A stretch of 8,908 nt of DNA. Source: Magnetococcales bacterium (GTDB lineage: Bacteria > Pseudomonadota > Magnetococcia > Magnetococcales > Magnetaquicoccaceae). Below the pieces are notes generated by a model. The model was not told the origin of the DNA, made no database searches, and was given only the letters and a program-made list of their open reading frames with translations. Position numbers and translations under genes: made by a program. The DNA lies in NCBI GenBank assembly GCA_015228895.1, contig JADGCR010000083.1, forward strand, positions 1 through 8,908. The letters are read 5' to 3'. Below, one piece after another: positions 1 through 5,507 of the stretch (its first letter is position 1; every line of letters starts with the position of its first letter).

Positions 1-342
1 GATCCACACGGAGGGGTCATCTCTTCCGTTCTCCTCCAGCACAAACGGATACCTCCGCACGTAGGCCGGCACATAATCAACCAGCCATTGGCCGGCATGA
101 TCGACAAATCGATTTTCTCCTTCACGAAACCCAAGCAAAAACAATGGCATGACTACACCATCGCCGTCGTAGACAAACACGATAGGATAATGCATGCACC
201 CAATGGAAAATTCATGCGCGTAGGCCGGCACCTGATGCGCGTCGCGCGCGAAAAAATAATCACCACGGGACTTGAGCTGCCGCAAACCCACCACCTCGGC
301 GTTGAACGGGATTGGATTTTTATATAAAACAGGGAGAGCCAT
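1..342 (-). CDS. SapC-family protein, N-terminal 114 residues (cut by the left window edge)
   Basis: This open frame starts at ATG 342-340 and stays open for 114 codons to base 1, so the 3' end lies outside the window. The start is preceded by an AGGA at 350-353 with 7-base spacing. The protein opens MALPVLYKNPIPFN. Residues 50-57 read MHYPIVFV, residues 69-80 LLGFREGENRFV, and residues 84-102 contain GQW, DYVPAY and RRYPFVL. This order (YPIVF, then LGxxxGEN, then GxW-YVPAY-RRYPF) is the recognisable signature of the SapC family (PF07277). The family is named from the surface-array (S-layer) locus of Campylobacter, but its biochemical role is not established. No signal peptide or membrane segment is visible in this part. 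It lies in the same direction as the glycosyltransferase array, 144 bases downstream of copy D, and probably has its own promoter. Family assignment is strong; function and any link to S-layer export or modification are inference. Confidence 0.88.
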   Translation of the reverse strand, partial: MALPVLYKNPIPFNAEVVGLRQLKSRGDYFFARDAHQVPAYAHEFSIGCMHYPIVFVYDGDGVVMPLFLLGFREGENRFVDHAGQWLVDYVPAYVRRYPFVLEENGRDDPSVWI

Positions 343-349
343 GCGTTGA

Positions 350-353
350 TCCT
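350..353 (-). promoter_or_regulatory. Ribosome binding site of the SapC-family gene
   Basis: On the minus strand the bases are AGGA followed by 7 bases and the ATG at 342. This is a modest Shine-Dalgarno match at a normal distance. It supports the ATG at 342 as the start, in agreement with the typical SapC-family N-terminus that follows. Confidence 0.5.
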
Positions 354-360
354 GATAACA

Positions 361-465
361 CGATTAAAAAGAACACCTGGTTATGTGTGTATTATGACAC
401 CGTGAAACATTTTTAAGGCATTCGTTAAAATTACACCTGCATTATGAGAAAGTCAAATTTTTTAA
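361..465 (-). repeat. Imperfect tandem repeat upstream of the SapC-family gene
   Basis: Two related AT-rich units lie side by side at 361-416 and 423-465. Read on the plus strand both contain, in order, a TTAAAA-type run, ACACCTG (373-379 and 433-439), ATTATGA (391-397 and 441-447) and a TTTTTAA-type run (410-416 and 459-465). The ACACCTG copies are 60 bases apart and the ATTATGA copies 50 apart. Unit 361-416 therefore carries about 10 extra bases between the two motifs, close to one helical turn. The unit sits entirely in the gap between copy D and the SapC-family gene. This looks like a duplicated promoter or operator, but no regulator is identified. Confidence 0.55.
428..456 (-). promoter_or_regulatory. 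Possible sigma70-type promoter for the SapC-family gene
   Basis: On the minus strand TTGACT (456-451) is followed by 17 bases and TAATTT (433-428). The -35 hexamer matches the consensus at five of six positions, but the -10 hexamer matches at only three of six. Each repeat unit also contains a better -10-like CATAAT (446-441 and 396-391), without a good -35 at 17 bases. The gap is clearly AT-richer than the coding DNA. A promoter here is plausible; which hexamers are used cannot be decided by eye. It would give a 5' leader of roughly 50-80 bases. Confidence 0.35.
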
Positions 466-486
466 ACAGGACCATCTCGGAAATCA

Positions 487-3216
487 TCAACCCCCATGAG
501 CAAACTCATGGCTTTCGTTAACACCCAATACAATCATCTCACGCTTTCCTTGACCGTGATCCTGCCACATCCGCTCAAAAATCCGTTCCACTCCTTCCAC
601 AAACACCTGGGTATCGAACAAGGGATGGGTCAGGCGATTGTCCCACAATCGCTTGCGCAACGCTCGCAGAATATCCGGATTCCGGGCCAAACGCAATGCC
701 AGGACATAATAATCATCCCAACTGCGGGTCACCAGTTCCGGCAAACCCAGCGCGTGCAAAAGGCTGGCGGCCACACGACTGACAAAAGTGGTACCCATCC
801 TGGTGATCAAGGGAACCCCGGCCCAGAGGAGGTCGCTGGCCGTGGTATGGGAGTTGAAAGGAAAGGTATCCAGCGCCAAGTCCGCCAGGGCGAGTCGCCC
901 CAGATGCGCCTCCAGAGTGGGTGTCCTGGGGGCGAACACCAAACGATCGGGATCGATCCCCCGCGCTCCGACCACGCCACGCAGATTGGTGATCGCCACC
1001 GGATTGAGCCGGGACAGCCACAACACGCTCCCCGGTATGGCCAGCAGCAACCTGCACCAAACCTCCAGACTCTCCGGATTGAATTTGACGCTCTGATTGA
1101 AACAGCAGAAGACAAACCCCTCCTCCGGCAAACCCGCCGCGCTCCTCGTCGGGGGAGGGAGGATCTCCCGGCGGTCATTGGGCTGGATGCAGTGGGGCAA
1201 AAAAGCCATCGTCTCACTGAAATGGGCCAGCGCCTCAATGGGTGTGACAATCCCATCGGTGATTTTGTAGTCCGCCATGCGTTCGTGGCCCATGGTTCCG
1301 GGATACCCAAAATTGACCAGAATGGGGGCGGGACGGAAGGCTGTGATCTCCGGGCGGAAATCCTGGATGAATGCGGACAGTTCCAACAAGATATCGATCC
1401 CGTCGTCGGCAATCATCCGGGCGCTGTCACGATCCGGAACCCCGGTCAGATTACGGAAATGGTCGCAGGCATTGACGATCCTCCTACGCCCCTCATCCTG
1501 GACATCCAGCCCATAGGAATAGCCATAAACGACAAACCGCTCCCGGTCGTGGGCCTCGATGACCGCGGCCAACAACTGAGTGATGGGGTGGTTGCGAAAA
1601 TTGGCCGACAGATACCCGATGCGCAACCGCTCCCTCTGGGGGTGGTGCCATGGCTCCACCATCGGTGGGGTGTCCAGCAGCCATCCCACCTGTGTTGCCA
1701 CGTGCGCCGCGCTCACCTGGCGCAACCGCATCCCGTCATCCGTCAACATAAGCATGGTAAAGGGTTGCAAGGCCCCTCCCCCGGCCAATGCTCTGCGAAT
1801 CCCCTCCCCGTCTTCCCGCAGTCGTTGCCAACGGCAGACGGATTGAGCGCACTGGAGGGCCTGTCCCAGAAAATAGCCATGATCCGGTTGGATGCGCAGC
1901 GCCTGTCGAAACACCTCCTCCGCTTCGACATAACGCTGCCAACTCTGCAACAACACCCCAAGATTGTTGAGGGCGTCGGCATAATCGGGACGAATGGCCA
2001 ACGCCTGACGGTAAGCCTCCTCCGCCTCGGTGAAACGGCGCACCTCCTTCAAGAAATTGCCCAGATTGTTCCAGGCTTCGGCATACTCCGGCCGGATGCG
2101 CAACGCCTGCCGGTAAGCCACCTCCCCCTCCGGGTGACGGTGCAGGGCGACCAGCAGATTCCCCAGATTGTTGTGGGCGTCCGCATGGTCCGGTCGCAGT
2201 CGCAATGCCTGCCGATAGCACGCCTCGCTCTCCGCGTACCGTTGCATCGCGGCCAACGCCACCCCCAGATTGTTGCAGGCATCCACATGGTCCGGATGCA
2301 ACGCGAGAGCCTGCCGATAGGCGGCCTCGGCAGCCTGGAAACGTCTCCGGGCGAACAGCAGATTGCCCAGATGATTATGGGTGTCCGCATGGTCCGGGTG
2401 CGTGCCCAGTGCGATGCGCAACACCACTTCGGCCTCCTCGAAGCGATGCATTTCCTGCAACAGCACTCCCAGATTGTTCAGCCCCATGAGATGATCCGGG
2501 GCGGTGCTCAACAAAGCGCGGTACGTCTCCTCGGCCTCGGCCAGACGCTTCCGACCCGCCAACAGCAACCCCAAGTGATAGCGGGCGTCGGTCTGTTCCG
2601 GCACACGCTCCAACACCCGCCGATAGCAATCCTCCGCTGCGACGAAATGGCCCGATCCATGCCAGGCCAAACCCAGAAGAAACTGGATTTCCGGCTCTTC
2701 CGGCAACCCCTCCACGGCGTTTTGCAACGGCACCACCGCCTCTTCCATCCGCCCCTGCATCAGAAGCGCCTGACCCAACCATTTCCAACCCACACCAGAG
2801 GCCGGCCAACGTCCGGTCATCTCCAAGGCCAGTCGGGCCACTTCCGGATACTTTCCCTCATGGTACAGTTCGATCATCCTGGCGACCATCCGCTGTTCCC
2901 GCAGCGCATGTTCCCGCAACCCATCCACCGTCTCGCCCCGCAATCCGAATCGTTGTCCCTGGGACAACGTCAACAGGGCCAACTCCAGACGACCACTCCG
3001 CAACAGGCCTTCGATATAACCGAGCCAGTATCGCTCCGTCTCCGGAGCCGTTTCCAAAGCCGCCTTGAGGTACAGCAAGCCCGCCGTGGGCCGCCCATCC
3101 CGCACCGCCAGCATGCCAACAGTGTGGTTGGCCTCAGGATGACCGGGCTGGGTTTCCAGGAGTTCCCGGCAGGCCCTTTCCGTCTCCTGCCACCGACCCG
3201 CCCGCCCCTCGGTCAT
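487..3216 (-). CDS. Copy D: TPR-repeat GT41 (SPINDLY/OGT-like) glycosyltransferase, 909 aa
   Basis: This is a predicted cytoplasmic enzyme that would transfer a sugar from a nucleotide donor (UDP-GlcNAc in the best-known family members) to Ser/Thr of a protein held by its TPR superhelix. Residues 1-170 form an irregular TPR-like helical region (HPEAN at 26-30). Residues 172-443 are eight perfect 34-residue TPR units with the typical PDxADAxNNLGxLL pattern. A Cys-Trp linker follows (CRW at 461-463). The GT41 region runs from about 529 to 885: IGYLSANFRNHP (533-544), GIDILLEL, RPAPILVNFGYPGTMG (628-643), CFNQSVKF (705-712), FNSHTTASDLLWAG (787-800), SRVAASLL and HPLFDT. His543, Lys711 and His790 correspond by motif to human OGT His498, Lys842 and His920, so the donor site looks intact. 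The tail is DHGQGKREMIVL. The start at 3216 is chosen because its ATG overlaps the stop of copy C (ATGA) and follows an AAGGA. A frame open to 3273 adds 19 residues that only misread the conserved end of copy C. It has the most repeats in the array. Donor sugar and substrate are unknown. Confidence 0.93.
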   Translation of the reverse strand: MTEGRAGRWQETERACRELLETQPGHPEANHTVGMLAVRDGRPTAGLLYLKAALETAPETERYWLGYIEGLLRSGRLELALLTLSQGQRFGLRGETVDGLREHALREQRMVARMIELYHEGKYPEVARLALEMTGRWPASGVGWKWLGQALLMQGRMEEAVVPLQNAVEGLPEEPEIQFLLGLAWHGSGHFVAAEDCYRRVLERVPEQTDARYHLGLLLAGRKRLAEAEETYRALLSTAPDHLMGLNNLGVLLQEMHRFEEAEVVLRIALGTHPDHADTHNHLGNLLFARRRFQAAEAAYRQALALHPDHVDACNNLGVALAAMQRYAESEACYRQALRLRPDHADAHNNLGNLLVALHRHPEGEVAYRQALRIRPEYAEAWNNLGNFLKEVRRFTEAEEAYRQALAIRPDYADALNNLGVLLQSWQRYVEAEEVFRQALRIQPDHGYFLGQALQCAQSVCRWQRLREDGEGIRRALAGGGALQPFTMLMLTDDGMRLRQVSAAHVATQVGWLLDTPPMVEPWHHPQRERLRIGYLSANFRNHPITQLLAAVIEAHDRERFVVYGYSYGLDVQDEGRRRIVNACDHFRNLTGVPDRDSARMIADDGIDILLELSAFIQDFRPEITAFRPAPILVNFGYPGTMGHERMADYKITDGIVTPIEALAHFSETMAFLPHCIQPNDRREILPPPTRSAAGLPEEGFVFCCFNQSVKFNPESLEVWCRLLLAIPGSVLWLSRLNPVAITNLRGVVGARGIDPDRLVFAPRTPTLEAHLGRLALADLALDTFPFNSHTTASDLLWAGVPLITRMGTTFVSRVAASLLHALGLPELVTRSWDDYYVLALRLARNPDILRALRKRLWDNRLTHPLFDTQVFVEGVERIFERMWQDHGQGKREMIVLGVNESHEFAHGG
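1888..2703 (-). repeat. 102-bp periodic TPR array of copy D (8 units)
   Basis: Eight consecutive 102-base units encode residues 172-443. Each unit begins at a proline that recurs exactly every 34 residues (172, 206, 240, 274, 308, 342, 376, 410), with the next at 444. Units near the C-terminal end are very alike (RPDHADAHNNLG, RPEYAEAWNNLG, RPDYADALNNLG) and share DNA such as CCCAGATTGTT on the plus strand. Copies B and C have five units, so D carries three more, which points to unit duplication or unequal crossing-over. This is protein-coding repeat DNA and not CRISPR. Confidence 0.9.
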
Positions 3217-5498
3217 GGCTCGCCATCCTTCAACACGATCATCTCCCGCTTTCCCTGCCCATGATCCAGCCACATGCGTTCATAAAGCCGCTCCAGATCC
3301 CGCGTAAACCGTTCGGTGTCAAACAAGGGATGGGTCGAACGATTCAACCACAACCGCTCACGCAGCGCCTGCAAACGGTGGGGATTGCGGGCCAGATCCA
3401 GAGCCAGTTCATAATATTCTTCCCAACTGTGCGTGACCAGTTCAGGCAAACCTGCCGCATGGAGCATGCTGGCGGCAACACGACTGACGAAACTGTCACC
3501 GATCCTGGTGATCAGTGGAACTCCGCTCAACAGGGCATCGCCGCCAGTGGTATGCGACGTGAACGGAAAGGTGTCCAATGCCAGATCCGCCAAAGACAAT
3601 CTGCCCAAATGTTCCGCCAAGGTCCGGGTTCTGGGGGCAAACAGCAATCGACCTGAATCCACACCATGGCGCGTCGCCTCCTGACGCAAGTTGGTCATGG
3701 CGGTCATGCCGGCTTCCGGCAGCCACAGCACACTGTCGCCGACTGCATGCAACAACCGACACCAGAGTTCAAAAATCGCGGCGCTGAATTTATAATTTTG
3801 ATTGAAGCTGCAAAAAATAAATCCATCCTCTGGCAAACAGGACGCGATACGTGTCTGACGCCAATCAATGGTTCGTTCTCGTTCATGAACCTGAAAGCAG
3901 TTGGGTAACAGTGCCAACGTTTCACTGAAATGTTCGGCCATATGTGGAGGAGAGACGATGGGATCACTGATCCGATAGTCCGCCATACGTGGATGCCCCA
4001 AGCTGCCGGGAAAGCCAAAATTGACGATGATCGGTGCCGGGCGGCGCGCGATGATACCTGGGCGGAAGAATTGAGTATAGCCGGTGAAATCGACCAGAAT
4101 GTCGATTCCATCTCCAACGATCCGAGCGGCGCTTTCCGCGTCGGACAGTGAAACCAGATTGCGCAATATGTCGCATGACCTGGTAATGCGTTGGCGACCT
4201 TCATCCTGAGTCTCTACTCCATAAGCGTAGCAATAAACAACAAAACGATCTCTGTCATGCTTTTCCAACACACCCGCAAACACTTGAGTGACAGGATGAT
4301 TGCGAAAATCGGCAGACAAATACCCGATGCGCAGCCGTTCCCGCCGGGGATATGGCTTGGGCTCCACCAGAAAACGGGTTGTCAAGATGGGACCGACCAG
4401 TTCTGCGCAGGACAAACCGCTCGCCCGTCGCAACAATAAACCATCATCCAGGCAAGAGAGCAGAGTGAACGGTGGCACGGCCACCCCTCGCTCCAACGCC
4501 TTGCTGATGGCATGAACATCTGAACTGGTATTTTGCCAATTGCAATTGTACTGGGCATAAAAACAGGCATGCCCCAATGCGTTGCCATAGTCCGGTTGAA
4601 TGGCCAAGGTCCGCCGATATGCGGCCTCGGCCTCCTCATAGCGTTTCTGCTCTGCCAGCAGATTGCCCAGGTTGTTCCATGCCAGATAAGCGTCCGGTTT
4701 GATCCGCAACGCCTGCAGGAACGCCGCTTCGGCTTCGACGACCTCTCCCAGCCGGTCGAGGGTGTTGCCAAGATTGTACAGACCATCGAAATAATCCGGC
4801 GCGAGCGCCACGGCACGCCGCAACAACTGCCCGGCCTCCGGCAGACGGTCCTGCTCGCAGAGGAGCAGACCCAGATTGTTGCAAGCCTGGGCAAAATCCG
4901 GCTGGAGTTCCAGGGCGCGTCCATAGCTGGACTCGGCTTCCTCCAAACGGCCCTGCAACTTCAACAGATTACCAAGATTGTACAACGTGACCGGATCATC
5001 CGGCACGATCGCCAGGGAGTGACGAAACGCCCGCTCCGCGTCCGGATGGCGCTCCAGAGCGTACCAGGTCAAACCCAGAGCGCGATGCACCTCATCATCC
5101 CGTGGCAGGGCTTCCCGGGCGTTCCGCAGGGGAGCCACGGCGGCGGCCATCTCCCCTTGACCCATGCGCGCCAGTCCCAACAGTTTCCAGGCGAGCCCAT
5201 GCCCGGGACAACGCTCCGTCACGGTGCCGGCCAACCGCTCCACATCGGAAAGAAGACCCTGATTGAAACACCCGATGATCCGATTCATCTCTTCGCTTTC
5301 ACGGACCAGGCGCTCTGCCAGCGACTCCAACCCTTCCCCCTGCAAACCCGACCGTCTCCCTTGTTCCAACATCTGTCCCGCCACTTCCAGATGACCACCG
5401 TTCATCAGGGCTTCGAGATAGTTCAGCCAGTGTCGCTCCTGGGCCGGATCGGCTTCCAGCAGCGCCTTGAGGTGCAAAAGCGTGGCGTGTCCGGTCAT
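3213..5498 (-). CDS. Copy C: N-terminally shortened TPR-GT41 glycosyltransferase, 761 aa
   Basis: This is a paralogue of copies B and D with the same predicted role in O-glycosylating proteins. It starts at ATG 5498, 7 bases after the stop of copy B, with GAGG 5 bases upstream. The frame cannot be extended, because an in-frame stop lies at 5520-5522. The protein begins where B is at about residue 59 and D at about residue 41, so it lacks the first TPR-like segment (the HPEAN block). Five 34-residue TPR units span residues 132-301, followed by a linker with NCNW (318-321). The GT41 region runs from about 388 to 744: IGYLSADFRNHP (391-402), DFTGYT, GFPGSLG (495-501), SFNQNYKF (564-571) and FTSHTTGGDALLSG (646-659). 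His401, Lys570 and His649 keep the OGT-like positions. It is the most divergent copy: GFPGSLG replaces GYPGTMG and TTGGDALL replaces TTASDLLW/TTASDALW. Its catalytic half is AT-richer and uses codons such as TCA that are absent from copy D. It is probably still an enzyme, though its donor or acceptor preference may differ. Confidence 0.92.
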   Translation of the reverse strand: MTGHATLLHLKALLEADPAQERHWLNYLEALMNGGHLEVAGQMLEQGRRSGLQGEGLESLAERLVRESEEMNRIIGCFNQGLLSDVERLAGTVTERCPGHGLAWKLLGLARMGQGEMAAAVAPLRNAREALPRDDEVHRALGLTWYALERHPDAERAFRHSLAIVPDDPVTLYNLGNLLKLQGRLEEAESSYGRALELQPDFAQACNNLGLLLCEQDRLPEAGQLLRRAVALAPDYFDGLYNLGNTLDRLGEVVEAEAAFLQALRIKPDAYLAWNNLGNLLAEQKRYEEAEAAYRRTLAIQPDYGNALGHACFYAQYNCNWQNTSSDVHAISKALERGVAVPPFTLLSCLDDGLLLRRASGLSCAELVGPILTTRFLVEPKPYPRRERLRIGYLSADFRNHPVTQVFAGVLEKHDRDRFVVYCYAYGVETQDEGRQRITRSCDILRNLVSLSDAESAARIVGDGIDILVDFTGYTQFFRPGIIARRPAPIIVNFGFPGSLGHPRMADYRISDPIVSPPHMAEHFSETLALLPNCFQVHERERTIDWRQTRIASCLPEDGFIFCSFNQNYKFSAAIFELWCRLLHAVGDSVLWLPEAGMTAMTNLRQEATRHGVDSGRLLFAPRTRTLAEHLGRLSLADLALDTFPFTSHTTGGDALLSGVPLITRIGDSFVSRVAASMLHAAGLPELVTHSWEEYYELALDLARNPHRLQALRERLWLNRSTHPLFDTERFTRDLERLYERMWLDHGQGKREMIVLKDGEP
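3226..3230 (-). promoter_or_regulatory. Ribosome binding site of copy D, inside the end of copy C
   Basis: Minus-strand AAGGA lies 9 bases before the ATG at 3216, within the last codons of copy C. Together with the ATGA stop/start overlap it supports the 3216 start and translational coupling of copy D to copy C. The equivalent place before copy B has only a weaker, more distant GGAAGA, so that start would depend more on coupling. Confidence 0.5.
4596..5105 (-). repeat. 102-bp periodic TPR array of copy C (5 units)
   Basis: Five 102-base units encode residues 132-301, with repeat-start prolines at 132, 166, 200, 234 and 268 and the next at 302. Typical units read PDFAQACNNLG, PDYFDGLYNLG and PDAYLAWNNLG. 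The units are less alike than those of copy D, as expected for an older array. Confidence 0.87.
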
Positions 5499-5503
5499 GA
5501 TGG

Positions 5504-5507
5504 CCTC
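5504..5507 (-). promoter_or_regulatory. Ribosome binding site of copy C, overlapping the stop of copy B
   Basis: Minus-strand GAGG overlaps the TGA stop of copy B and lies 5 bases before the ATG at 5498. It supports this ATG as a genuine start for the shortened copy C and suggests re-initiation by ribosomes finishing copy B. Confidence 0.45.

Larger units (their letters stand above)
343..486. other. Intergenic gap between copy D and the SapC-family gene
   Basis: This is the only real non-coding stretch in the window, 144 bases and AT-rich. It contains the tandem repeat and promoter-like hexamers listed separately. I looked for a factor-independent terminator after the stop of copy D at 487 and found no convincing GC stem followed by a T run. 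Read-through from the array into the SapC-family gene therefore cannot be excluded. Confidence 0.6.

Noticed and set aside
88..327. Plus-strand ORF of 79 residues
   Set aside because: It lies antisense to the SapC-family gene, whose family motifs are clear. It has no recognisable motif of its own.
383..400. Short GTGT/ACAC inverted arms as an operator
   Set aside because: The arms are only four bases and the centre is not symmetric, so it is no better than chance in this AT-rich gap.
466..486. Possible factor-independent terminator after copy D
   Set aside because: There is an A/T run (TTTAAAAAATTT on the minus strand at 467-456), but no GC-rich stem precedes it.
1888..2703. Regularly spaced repeats that might suggest a CRISPR or satellite array
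   Set aside because: The 102-base period equals 34 codons, and the units are in-frame TPR coding sequence with no unique spacers between exact repeats.
496..3264. Plus-strand ORF of 922 residues opposite copy D
   Set aside because: It is codon-on-codon antisense to copy D. It stays open only because copy D does not use TTA, CTA or TCA codons. The translation is a low-complexity Gln/Pro/Ile-rich repeat mirror of the TPR array with no known fold. Similar mirrors at 4533-5627, 6172-8004 and 8001-8594 are rejected for the same reason.
3217..3273. Longer start for copy D (MAGSWAGKAG...)
   Set aside because: The 19 extra residues are a frame-shifted reading of the conserved end of copy C. The ATG at 3216 with the ATGA overlap and the AAGGA upstream is better.
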